Shown here piece after piece: positions 38,048-47,607 of a stretch of DNA of 64,000 nucleotides. The DNA lies in NCBI GenBank assembly GCA_019096065.1, contig JAGUCH010000006.1, forward strand, positions 3,926,001 through 3,990,000. The letters run 5' to 3'. The stretch comes from Paracyclopina nana (Eukaryota > Arthropoda > Copepoda > Cyclopoida > Cyclopettidae). Position numbers and translations under genes: made by a program. The notes under the pieces are model-generated. The model saw nothing but the letters and a program-made list of their open reading frames with translations, was not told the DNA's origin and made no database searches. The number at the start of each line of letters is the position of its first letter. The stretch's first letter is position 1.

Positions 38048-41000
38048 ATGCAACTCATCAAGCTGAAACGCGAGGCCAAAAAGCCCAAATTGTCAACGTC
38101 ACGCTGCTTCAGAGTAGTACCAGTCATAGTTTGCAATGGCATCAAAGAAATAAAAACTAACATGGTTCTTGACGAAGCCTCAAGCAGTTCTTTCATCAGT
38201 GACCACCTATATAACGATTTGAATCTAACTGGCCAAAAAGTTTCATACCATGTGTCATCCATTAATGACAAAATACAAAAAATGGAAAGCCATAAATGCG
38301 AAATCACAATAAAGCCGATACTCCCGACCAAACAAAGCTTCAAAATAAAAGCTTACACTTCAGAGGGCATCAACAAATCGTTACCGGACTATGGAAAACT
38401 CAAAGATAAATTTGACTTTCTAAAACCAATTTCCTTTCCGGAACTACATGATGGACCTGTTGAAATACTTCTAGGCATCAACTACCCGGCTTTACACACA
38501 AGCTTCAAAGACATAACAGGACCAAATCCGGATTCACCATTAGTTAGAGAGACAATATTCGGCAACACGCTGACTTACACGAATCCAGATTTCAACAAAA
38601 AAGTCGCACTTTTGACACACGAAGTGATTGATCAAGAATGCCCCGAGCTCAAACACATAATGAAAGCTTTATTTGATGACGACTCACAAGGTCTCAAAGA
38701 AGCCGATCCGGAAAACTTACTGACATATGAAGAAAAGAAAGCTCGGAAAATTATACAAGGCACTATTCACAAAACCTCAAAGGGCAATTTAGCCATGCGA
38801 GTGCCATTCCACACTTATCCAGACCCACCACCACTTCCAAACAACTATTACCAAGTACTGAACTTCGAAATGAAACAAGAAGACAGACTTGGCCCCGAAG
38901 CTATGAAACAAGTGGATGACACTATCGACGAAATGGTCAAATACGGCTGCCTTCGACTATTACGAGACGATGAAAACAAGCTGGTGGGGTTCTACATACC
39001 TCGAGTAATGGTTATAAAAATTGACAGACTAACCACAAAAGTCAGAGTCTGCATGGACGCTGCCAGACCATATGGTCCAGAAAGACTTTCACTCAATTCA
39101 CAAGTTCTAACTGGCGAAAAGCTACAAGGAGACATATGGTCCATCTGGATTCGCTTTCGCTTGAAAAAACACGGCTATATAGCGGACGCAGAAAAAATGT
39201 TCCTCAACGTACATCTAATGGAAGAAGACAAACCTTTCCACAGAATGATCCACAGAGGTAAAGCCTACCAATTCGAATCATGGGTCTTTAGCAACGCAGC
39301 CTCACCTTATGCAGCACTTTATACAATGAAACAGATAGCTAAAGATAATAAATTACATCCAATTACTGAGTATGTCTTCAGTGAATGCCTTTACATGGAC
39401 GATATCATCTTCAGCTGCACTTCCACAAAGGAAGCTCTCAGCGTATACAATGACTGCAAAAATGCACACGCCAAATCCAAAATGGTATTCAAAAAATGGA
39501 TCTCATCAGACAGAGACTTCATGAAACAAATTGAAACAGAGGATTGGCACCCATCTTTCGAAATAAACTCAAAAACCCCCAATGTCAAAGCACTTGGCAT
39601 CAATTGGATCTCTGAAGACGATCTCATCTGCTTCAAGCCACTCAAAATCCATATCACCGACTCTGACCTCAAAAATGTCACCAGACGATATATAGTATCA
39701 ATAGTCGCTCAAATATTCGACCCACACGACTTACTAGCTCCATTTACACTTAAAGGACGATTAATAGCCCAAGAAGTCTGGGGCCTGAATGACACATTAA
39801 AAATTGACTGGGATGACAAACTGTCTGCTTTCACGGACAAAGATGACAGAATAGACCCAATACTTAAAGCTTTCCAAAAATTCGCGAACGAAGCGAAAAG
39901 AATTGACGAAATAAAACTACCACGCTACGTAACCACTCATGTCCAGGTCTCAAAACGCGAATTACACGCGTTTTGCGACGCATCCAAAAAAGCTTACTGC
40001 GTAGCAGTCTATCTACGAACTATCTACAAAAATGACTTTGACGAAACAAAAGTGATGGCACACTTGATTGTAGCCAAAAAGAAAATCATTTCAGCTTCCG
40101 GAAGAACAATTCCACAAGCAGAACTAATGGGTGCAGTCTGTGCCACTCAAATAACCCCAAATACATCACAACAGTTTGATCTAACTGACATGCCAATTGA
40201 CAATGCTGACATTCACTACTATCTAGACTCTAAATGCACACTACACTGGATCAAAAGATCGAAAAGAAGACTGATTCCATTCGTAGCTACTCGAACGTGT
40301 GCTATAAAAGAAAAAACAGACAAAAATCAATGGCATTACGTTGAAACCAACTCCAATCCAGCAGACAAAGGCACTCGTAGCCTGACATTTGACGAATTTG
40401 TCCAACAAAGCGAACTCTGGTTCAAAGGTCCAAACCTTGAAAATCCGGATTACACATATCCGTCAGACGAAGAGTTCCAAAACATGCCAAAAGAAGAAGA
40501 AGAAGAACTCCGATCATCTATGGCAAAAATATGCCTCTTCAGCCACTTGAAATTACATAACTACAATCCCTCAATGTCATTTGACAAGTTAAGGCCTCTA
40601 TTCAAATTAGATGCGTCATGGCCAAACAAACAGATCGATGTTTTCAAACATCTTAATAAAAAACATGACATTCTATTCACCCACGAGTACATTAAAAAGC
40701 ACTATAACAATCTAGTCAGCCTAATCCAAGCAGTTGCATGGATTGACTACAGTAGAACAAAATTGGCACAAAAAGCATGCCAAAAAAGAACCTCAGCTAG
40801 AAAAGTCCTAGAAAGCTTCAATCTAAAGACAGAAGCTACCTCAATCCTAGAAATCAACAGACAAGCTCTGACATTCCTCATCATAGAGGCTCAAAAGGAG
40901 TCCTTTTCTAACATAGATCGAAACCTAAAGGATGATCTACAAAAATTCTATGCAAAAATTGACTCAAACGGCATAATACGCGGGGAATCCCGACTGGAGA

Positions 41001-42190
41001 ATTCTCCAGTGATATCAATATATCAAAGAAGACCAATTTTACTGTCACGCAAACATTCGCTTACACACTTACTTGTCAAAGACATTCACGAAATAAATCA
41101 TTGTTCATTACGCGACACAATGGCCGAAGTATCTCGATTCTTTCAAATAACAGGATTAAGAATACTAGCCAAAGACATTATCAGACACTGCTACGAATGT
41201 AACAAAGCAAAAGGCAAACCTTATCAAAGTCAACACATGGCTGCACTTCCAGATCTAAAACTAGACAAACTACGCATGTTTGAAAATGTTTCAATTGACT
41301 TTGCTGGCCCAATTAAAGTACAAATTGGAAGACCACTATATAATTTCTACTTTCTAGTCATTGTTTGTCAGCAAACACACGCATTTCATATGGAAATAAC
41401 TGAAAGCCTTGCAACTGAACACGTACTAACAGCGCTACAGCGCTTTAGCAGCAAAAGACGCGTTCCAAGAACAATTCGATCAGACAATGCCGCGCAATTC
41501 ATTGCAGCTAAAAAACTGACAGTACCTGACACAAATCAAATAATAAAAGAATTACACATCGAAAACTGGGACTTTTCACCAGTCTACAGCCCACAAAATA
41601 ATGGGCTTTCAGAAATAATGGTCAAACTAGCGAAACAAAGACTTCCAGACCTCAAAACCACAGAATTCACTCTGGATAGCTTATACACATATGCTGAAAT
41701 GATCACATGTCTTATAAATGATCGGCCTATAGATTACGTAGACACAGAAAATATAGATCGAGTAATATGCATAAATGACATCTTGAAAAGCGGACTCGAA
41801 ATTGATAATAGTGAGATTGAGGTAATAAACAAAAACAGCCAATTTGCAGAGCTATACTTAGGAGTACAAACTTTAATAGATAATTTCTGGAAGGACTGGA
41901 CAACTGCAGTCATAGACAAACTGCGAAGCTACCCCAAATGGACAAAATTCCGAGATGAACCCAAAATCGGCGAAATATGCATTCTAATGACAGCAGAAAA
42001 AGACAAAAGACATACATGGCCATGGGGCCGAATCAAAGCTCTAATACATGATACAGACGGCCAAGTCAGAAAATGCGTTATGTTAATTCCACGTAAACAA
42101 AAAGGCACTAATATAACAAAAATCAAACCCGCAAGGGAAGAAATCTATTCAATTCGTCAAATTATTCCACTACACTTGATGAGGGAGTGA
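38048..42190 (+). CDS. pol: BEL/Pao Pol polyprotein: protease, RT, RNase H, integrase
   Basis: 1380 aa counted from the first ATG; the frame is open upstream to 37976. A retropepsin-like protease has its putative active Asp at residue 42 in LDEASSSSFIS, where most relatives read D-S/T-G. The BEL-type reverse transcriptase includes ADAEKMFLNVHL and the YMDD box (residues 449-452). RNase H is represented by FCDASKKAYCVAVY and YYLDSKCTLHWIK, followed by NPADKGTRSL. The integrase has an HHCC zinc finger (HSLTH...HEINH...CYEC). Its catalytic triad is Asp1084, Asp1146 and Glu1189, in SIDFAG, RSDNA and GLSEIM. The C-terminus resembles the usual BEL/Pao integrase tail. All key residues but the protease triad are conventional, so the element may be active. 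Confidence 0.95.
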   Translation: MQLIKLKREAKKPKLSTSRCFRVVPVIVCNGIKEIKTNMVLDEASSSSFISDHLYNDLNLTGQKVSYHVSSINDKIQKMESHKCEITIKPILPTKQSFKIKAYTSEGINKSLPDYGKLKDKFDFLKPISFPELHDGPVEILLGINYPALHTSFKDITGPNPDSPLVRETIFGNTLTYTNPDFNKKVALLTHEVIDQECPELKHIMKALFDDDSQGLKEADPENLLTYEEKKARKIIQGTIHKTSKGNLAMRVPFHTYPDPPPLPNNYYQVLNFEMKQEDRLGPEAMKQVDDTIDEMVKYGCLRLLRDDENKLVGFYIPRVMVIKIDRLTTKVRVCMDAARPYGPERLSLNSQVLTGEKLQGDIWSIWIRFRLKKHGYIADAEKMFLNVHLMEEDKPFHRMIHRGKAYQFESWVFSNAASPYAALYTMKQIAKDNKLHPITEYVFSECLYMDDIIFSCTSTKEALSVYNDCKNAHAKSKMVFKKWISSDRDFMKQIETEDWHPSFEINSKTPNVKALGINWISEDDLICFKPLKIHITDSDLKNVTRRYIVSIVAQIFDPHDLLAPFTLKGRLIAQEVWGLNDTLKIDWDDKLSAFTDKDDRIDPILKAFQKFANEAKRIDEIKLPRYVTTHVQVSKRELHAFCDASKKAYCVAVYLRTIYKNDFDETKVMAHLIVAKKKIISASGRTIPQAELMGAVCATQITPNTSQQFDLTDMPIDNADIHYYLDSKCTLHWIKRSKRRLIPFVATRTCAIKEKTDKNQWHYVETNSNPADKGTRSLTFDEFVQQSELWFKGPNLENPDYTYPSDEEFQNMPKEEEEELRSSMAKICLFSHLKLHNYNPSMSFDKLRPLFKLDASWPNKQIDVFKHLNKKHDILFTHEYIKKHYNNLVSLIQAVAWIDYSRTKLAQKACQKRTSARKVLESFNLKTEATSILEINRQALTFLIIEAQKESFSNIDRNLKDDLQKFYAKIDSNGIIRGESRLENSPVISIYQRRPILLSRKHSLTHLLVKDIHEINHCSLRDTMAEVSRFFQITGLRILAKDIIRHCYECNKAKGKPYQSQHMAALPDLKLDKLRMFENVSIDFAGPIKVQIGRPLYNFYFLVIVCQQTHAFHMEITESLATEHVLTALQRFSSKRRVPRTIRSDNAAQFIAAKKLTVPDTNQIIKELHIENWDFSPVYSPQNNGLSEIMVKLAKQRLPDLKTTEFTLDSLYTYAEMITCLINDRPIDYVDTENIDRVICINDILKSGLEIDNSEIEVINKNSQFAELYLGVQTLIDNFWKDWTTAVIDKLRSYPKWTKFRDEPKIGEICILMTAEKDKRHTWPWGRIKALIHDTDGQVRKCVMLIPRKQKGTNITKIKPAREEIYSIRQIIPLHLMRE

Positions 42191-42657
42191 CGTCACATCA
42201 ACCCTCGTTTCAAGGTCAAATCAATCCTCACACGCGGGGAAAGCAGTTTTATCCAGATACATGTGACTCCCGGCTCACGATTGGACGCGGGGAACAGTTC
42301 ATGTCACGTGACCACGCGCATGAGCGGGGAAAATAGTGACAAACGGAACTTACGCACTATCTTGCGTAACATAAATAACTTCCGAACGGGAAATGACCGA
42401 GCAAAGAGCCGACAACAATAAAAAGTCGGAACTTTTATAAGAATTAGTACAAATGCGAATAACGAGAAAATTAGCCAAATACTCAAACAAATTCACATGA
42501 CACTCGCCATCATAACTGGTTTGCGACTGCGCACGGGCAAGCGCACCATCAATCTAACCAGTTTCGCCCTCGCCCGAGTATAAAAGAACGGGTAAACCCG
42601 GCATCAGCCCACACTCACACACAACTTTCTGAACAGACCAGAACCCTCGAACAAAAC
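42191..42657 (+). promoter_or_regulatory. Spacer between pol and ORF3 with promoter-like and repeated purine motifs
   Basis: This 467-bp non-coding spacer holds three copies of a GCGGGGAA motif (42233-42243, 42286-42294, 42324-42333). The same motif directly precedes the 3' LTR. Further on, TATAAAAG (42579-42586) lies 27 nt before a TCAG initiator-like site (42604-42607), about 50 nt before the ORF3 start codon. This looks like an internal RNA polymerase II promoter for ORF3. Confidence 0.55.
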
Positions 42658-44118
42658 ATGGCTTACCAATCGCAAGATGGCGCCGGCTATCCATTTGACC
42701 TCGCCTTAATATACAGGGAGCTCAAAAACAAGGGCATTATGACAGCCAGTCTTCTGATGGACACACGAAAAAGAATTCTCGGAGCCAAAGAACAATGCGG
42801 CAGCGTGGAAAAGAAGGACTTTCCATTGAGAATTCTAAATGACAGACTTAAATGGGTGGAAGCTGACATGAGACGCTTCGAGTTATTGGGCGAAGGCAGA
42901 TTTCGCGATTCATTGAACGTTTATGCAGAGCTTGCACACGCTTTTGAAAATGACATGCGGCTAGTTAATCCACACGATGACCCGTATGAAATGTTTAATA
43001 AAACCTTCACACAGGAAAGCCGAGCTCACGCCAAATCGCAATGGACGCGATTGAGAGACGAGCGAAGGCGCCTCATCGAAAAGATCGATGCCAAAACTCG
43101 GCCAAAACAAGCGACTAACGCGCCCATGCAGACGGGACGGAACTTTCCAAACACTAGGAAAGACCTTGAAGATATCGGCCGTAATTACCCGATTTCTTTC
43201 ACATTTAGAGACCCTCGCATAGATCCACCCGGCATGTCTTCCACGTTGTCCTCTGATAAAGTTGTTCTCGTTAATGCTCAAGCCGTAGCTCGCATCGCAG
43301 CAGAGAATCCAAATATCAGCATCAAGGACCTGTATGACCCCAAAGGTTATCAAATGACGTTTCATGAAAAACGGGAGCTCCGCAAGCAAGAGGCAAATTA
43401 CGTTGTATACTTGCGATCTAGGCCAGGCTTCAACAATCCACAGACGATTGACCTGGCCACTCCTTCTCCTCAGGCTTCACCCACGCCATCACCCTCGCCC
43501 ACAGGGTCTGATCGCTCGTACAGGCCGAGCACCACACCATCAAACTCGTCAGGTAGTAGTTCTTCCTCGTATGTAATGGGATCTGAACCGTCCTTGACAT
43601 CCGGATCTACTACTCCAGCGTCGATGCCATCCGGAACCGTCACTCCGGAAGAGCTCTATCGCAAAAGGATGGAAATGGACAACGCCATAGCTGAAGCCGT
43701 CAATCGTATCAAAAAAGAGTACGAAGCTCCCCCTCAACCCGATCACATCCCTCCGCCGATGAAAATCCCGATGGCTCCACCCCAGCCGCTGACTGATTTG
43801 GTCCCGCCTCCGTCTACTATAAGAGCTAGAGTCACCGCCCATTCTCTACCTGCGCCTTACAACAACGAGGACAATGTCCCGCCTCTCTCTGGGCAACAGC
43901 CACAGCAGCAGCCACCGCAACAGCAGCAGCCAATACAGCAGCAGCAGTCTCAGCAGGCTGACGAGGAGCGCATAGCCCCAATCGTGCCCACCAATCCCCA
44001 CGATCCTATTGGGTTAGAAGCTCTTGGCGACGAGGAAGGCGACGCGGACATGGACATCGGTGAAGAAGAGTCCAATAGACTATTGGCTCCAGACGAGGAC
44101 GAAGTTAAAGGCCAATAA
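42658..44118 (+). CDS. Third ORF of the BEL/Pao element, unknown, not envelope-like
   Basis: 486 aa between pol and the 3' LTR, in the place where retroviruses and some BEL elements carry env. It has no signal peptide, membrane helix or furin-like site. Residues 1-150 are charged and probably helical. Residues 150-285 look like a folded region (FTFRDPRIDPPG, PNISIKDLYDP). Residues 285-345 are Ser/Thr/Pro-rich. A short helix follows near 345-370, then a Pro-rich segment to about 425. A Gln-rich tract (about 425-447) and a very acidic tail end the protein. Base composition is visibly more GC-rich than in gag and pol. I do not recognise a family. A gag-like accessory protein or a captured host-derived gene are both possible. 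Confidence 0.85.
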   Translation: MAYQSQDGAGYPFDLALIYRELKNKGIMTASLLMDTRKRILGAKEQCGSVEKKDFPLRILNDRLKWVEADMRRFELLGEGRFRDSLNVYAELAHAFENDMRLVNPHDDPYEMFNKTFTQESRAHAKSQWTRLRDERRRLIEKIDAKTRPKQATNAPMQTGRNFPNTRKDLEDIGRNYPISFTFRDPRIDPPGMSSTLSSDKVVLVNAQAVARIAAENPNISIKDLYDPKGYQMTFHEKRELRKQEANYVVYLRSRPGFNNPQTIDLATPSPQASPTPSPSPTGSDRSYRPSTTPSNSSGSSSSSYVMGSEPSLTSGSTTPASMPSGTVTPEELYRKRMEMDNAIAEAVNRIKKEYEAPPQPDHIPPPMKIPMAPPQPLTDLVPPPSTIRARVTAHSLPAPYNNEDNVPPLSGQQPQQQPPQQQQPIQQQQSQQADEERIAPIVPTNPHDPIGLEALGDEEGDADMDIGEEESNRLLAPDEDEVKGQ

Positions 44119-44126
44119 GCCTTCAA

Positions 44127-44135
44127 CGCGGGGAA
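44127..44135 (+). other. Polypurine-tract-like sequence before the 3' LTR
   Basis: CGCGGGGAA abuts the LTR start (TGAAAGG at 44136), the position of the plus-strand primer. The pure purine run is short (GGGGAA). The same motif occurs three more times upstream of ORF3. Confidence 0.55.
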
Positions 44136-44368
44136 TGAAAGGAACGGAAGATTGATTTTGAATATTCCCGCCCTTATGTAAATATTCAGCTATTGTTATT
44201 ATTTCTCAGCTGTAACTCGCCACGCTAATAAAGCAGCAGTATTGTTTTGTCCACATCGATGAAAAGTTGTATTACTTTCACTTCCACGTTCAATCTGAGC
44301 TAAGTCCTCTCTTGGCACGTCGGCAACATCTCTCCAAACGTAGATTCTTGGAGCAGATCTTCCTTTCA
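44136..44368 (+). repeat. 3' LTR of the BEL/Pao element
   Basis: 233 bp, matching the 5' LTR by eye from end to end, with AATAAA at 44227-44232. Its end is 201 bp upstream of the start codon assigned to the FGF gene and it has the same orientation. Confidence 0.95.
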
Positions 44369-44569
44369 CCACCGCATTCAGCATCGTATGACAGCGATAC
44401 CAACATTTCTAAGAAATGTGCAGATTTGGGTTTTTTCAAGTGATGCTAGCTCACTCGGCTCAATGATTAACAGCTCGTTCGCTCGTCGTACAGAGTCATT
44501 CGCGTGGGCAAATGTTTGTAGTGCTTTGGACAAGGCTTTCCCTGTTTGCTGGCGTTTATCAGTTCAAGC

Positions 44570-46833
44570 ATGTCTTGCTGCTCAGACTTTAGCTCGAAGG
44601 TGTGTGAATTCAGCACCTCTTCTAATGGAGGCAGAGCTAAAAGGAAGTCTGAATATTTGGAGGAAATTGGAATCCAAAATGGAAATGAGATTGAAGTCAA
44701 AACGATCGAAGAATTACTCAAGAGTGATGACATCATGAGCACGTCGAATGGGTCAACGTACAAAGTGAAACAGCTTTTCAGCAGAAATGGGTACAATTTA
44801 GCCATTCTGAATGGCCACGTAAGAGGTAAGTCTGAGTATGGCTTTTTTCTGTAATTGTCAGCTTCTGCTGAGATGGCTTAACAATACGCAAACAAAAAAG
44901 TATCATATTTTTGTGTCGGTCAATTACTGAGCAAAACGCCGCACACAAGCCTTACTTCAAAGCTGCACCAGTAATTTTCAACAATTAGTGCAAGGATTAA
45001 AGGGATGATGATGCACTTTCCAGGCTTCATTTGTGTAAGCAAAAAAAGTGAAAGCAATTCTCCAGAGTGCTCAAATATTTGCTAAGGCAACTTGCTTCCC
45101 AGCTTCATTTTTAGTAAGAAGCAGATGAAAGTTTTTCTTTTATCTTACTTGAAGGAAAATCTTGAAGAGATATTGTTAAGTTTATTATTTTTCAAGAAAA
45201 TTCAGTTTTTATGCTTTCCCCCTTCACTTTCTAGGCATAAGAGATGCCTACCATCCTCATTCAGTATTACAGCTAATCCCTGTGGGCGTTGGAGAGGTTA
45301 AAATTCAGGGAGTCGAGTGTGGTAAATATTTAGCCATGAATCCCAAGGGCAAACTTTACGCGGAGGAAGATGAGGCCAACGAAGCTACGATTTTTTTAGA
45401 AAGCTCCAATGGATATTACCTCAACTATTTGAGCAAAAAGTATGCACACCTAGGCTGGTATGTGGGTATCAAGAAAAATGGGCAGACCAAGAACGGCAAA
45501 AAGACCTGGTATCCATGGGGACAAAAGGCAATTGAGTTTGTGCCTAGGAAGGCATTTGACGAGCCCCACCCCTTAAGGTGACATATTTACCTGATATATT
45601 GCCATCATTAGGCCAACCATGCATGCGTTTGTTTTTTCCCACAAAGGCAAATTCGGAATCGACATGGCCTCGTTTTGGCCATTATGAACGATGCCGCGGT
45701 TGTCGGCGTGCCCGATGAATCATCAGCAAACAAAAATGCCATTTTGGAATTTATTCCCACGGATCCTCCGGGGGCTTTTCGCATCCGAGGAATCGAGGCA
45801 AATCTCTTTCTATCCATGGATGCCAATGGGAATTTATACGGGGAATCAGATAGGACTGACGGCGGCACAATTTTCGCAGAGCATGTTCAGGTATACAGAC
45901 TGTGTGCCTTAAACCTCTCCATTCCTCTTTCTTAAAGACTGGTCAACACTGTCTGAGTCTTGCGGGCACGCGTTAATCCGTATGTAGTACAGGGAAATGA
46001 GTGGACGATATAATGAAACGGGTCAATACTTTTAAGGCCAATTGTAGTTATCTGTCTTGTGACCATTCAAAAATAGATGCAAAGATGATACAGCAAAAGG
46101 TTACGAAGCTTCCAATTTTTGGAGGTACAAAGTCAACTAGTTTTTTTCTTGGCGTTAAACAAATTAGGCCAAAAGCTTAGGACTGGTAGAGACTACTTGA
46201 GGTAACCATGTCTGTCAGGGCAAAGGGGCGACAAGAAAAAGGGGAAAACTTTAAAAAAATCAAGTTCTCATCTGCCTTTGAAAAGATTTCATTTTGTTGA
46301 AAGTTTTTTTTTTTTAAAAATTAATTCGTTTTTGCAACGCCCCTACTAGCTCAACTTTTTCCCTGTCAATTTGGCTGACCAGTCTTTAGAAAAAACATGG
46401 AGAAGTTTAGTGTGCCTATTTTTGTATGATTAAACCTACCAACTTTTGGGCTTTTCTAAAAATACGTCGGTATCTATGTACGTATCTAGTTTATGCTCGA
46501 GTTTCTACGTTTTTATGGGAATTCTGAGACTGCAATAAATACTTGCAGGGCCAATACTTCGTGTACTTGAGCGCGAAATTCGCCCATCAAGGATGGCATG
46601 TGGGCCTGAGCAAATCTGGAAAGGCCAAAAAAGGGCCAAGAACAGCACATCCACCTGGCCAAAAGGCCATTCAATTTGTGAGAAAGCCAATAGTTCCGGT
46701 GACACCAAATTTGGGGAAACTTTCGACGACCGTCGATCTTGAAAATCGCTTGGATTTGGCCTTCATCGATGAAGGCGAGGAAACAGTCGTGAGCAAAGGA
46801 CCCACTCAGGTGCGAAAAATCGTGGATCAATAA
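44570..46833 (+). CDS. Fibroblast growth factor family protein with two tandem FGF domains
   Basis: FGFs are beta-trefoil ligands of FGF receptor tyrosine kinases. Exons 44570-44825, 45235-45577, 45647-45890 and 46549-46833 join in phase (1128 nt, 375 aa). Domain 1 (residues about 68-195) includes KYLAMNPKGKLYAEE, YLSKKYAHLGWYVGIKKNG and GQKAIEFVPR. Domain 2 (about 203-330) includes LFLSMDANGNLYGE, YLSAKFAHQGWHVGLSKSG and GQKAIQFVRK. Both keep the G-x-L-Y segment and the receptor/heparin-face pattern. Both have Thr where most FGFs have Cys (ATIFLE, GTIFAE). No signal peptide is evident. The Met at 44570 is the first ATG after an in-frame stop at 44519. An acceptor-like TTTGTAG at 44515-44521 means an upstream exon is possible. 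The boundary between the domains is a 69-nt intron with exact phase (AG|G, Arg). Confidence 0.88.
45933..46386. mobile_element. Tc1/mariner-like MITE in FGF intron 3
   Basis: AAGACTGGTC at the left end is matched by its complement at the right end. TA flanks both sides (45931-45932 and 46387-46388). The length is 454 bp and there is no ORF. The inverted repeats are short (about 11 bp), so the family call is tentative. Confidence 0.55.
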
Positions 46834-47607
46834 TAGCAGCATTGAGGAGACAGCAGCAAAAGATGCATTTTTATTATGAACAACCAATATGTAAACTATG
46901 AAAACGATGACGGAAAGTTAACTGCATAACGATTTTTGAATATATGCATGTCGAGGGTTTAGGCAATTTTACAAGAGGAATGAGAATACAGATGGGCCAA
47001 GCTCCTGCAAAAAATTATTTCAAATCTGTTATGAAATTGATTTGTGCACATGCAACATGTAACTTTGTAAAATGGCAGTAAATTCGAGCCTCCTGTTTGA
47101 ACACTGTGAATACTGCCATAATACTGCATGCATCTTGCAATACATCTCGATACATAAAGCACCGTAAAAACTCACACTAAAGTCTAGAGATAGGAGGAGG
47201 GTACGTTTTAACAGTACGATTATAAGGGCAGTAGAAACGAGGGCCAAATGCATGCAGCGATGCAGGTTCTGGCCCAAGTTTTCTGGAAAATTAGGAAAGT
47301 TTCTATACAGCTATTACTATATGGTATAGAGATGATAAAGGAGCATCACAAGAAGGTTTGGAGTTTTTTGTTGGTCCATAAATGCCTTGGTATAAATAGT
47401 ACACTTTTCACGACAGACTTCATCATCATTGATCATTGTCCTGGGCCTGTCTACTTGCTACCCATGACTCAAACAGGCCTCGTCTTGGGGGAAAATGAAA
47501 AAATATAGTTGGTAATGGTAAACCACTAAACACTAAAATGGATGAGAGCAGTGACCCAACCCAATAAAATTGGCACACGACTGAAGAAGTAGATCATCAC
47601 ACTTGGC
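46834..47607. other. Convergent 3' region of the FGF and Rab11-FIP genes
   Basis: 774 bp between two stop codons. AATAAA on + occurs near 47565, and TTTATT (a minus-strand signal) near 46870, so the transcripts may overlap. No coding exon is recognised. Confidence 0.4.

Larger units (their letters stand above)
34888..44373 (+). mobile_element. Complete BEL/Pao-type LTR retrotransposon with target-site duplication
   Basis: The element body is 34893-44368. It is flanked by the perfect 5-bp duplication CCACC (34888-34892 and 44369-44373). Both 233-bp LTRs run from TG to CA and look identical by eye. The order is LTR, primer-binding site, gag, pol (protease, RT, RNase H, integrase), a third ORF and LTR. 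No frame-disrupting damage is seen in any ORF. This domain order with the BEL-type RT and gag identifies the superfamily. The element lies in the space between the DEG/ENaC and FGF genes and is oriented toward the FGF gene. Confidence 0.95.

Noticed and set aside
38048..38050. The ATG at 38048 as the only pol start
   Set aside because: Not excluded, but the pol frame is open further upstream and overlaps a slippery heptamer, so frameshifting is the preferred explanation.
42658..44118. ORF3 of the retrotransposon as an envelope gene
   Set aside because: There is no signal peptide, no transmembrane helix, no paired cysteines and no cleavage site.
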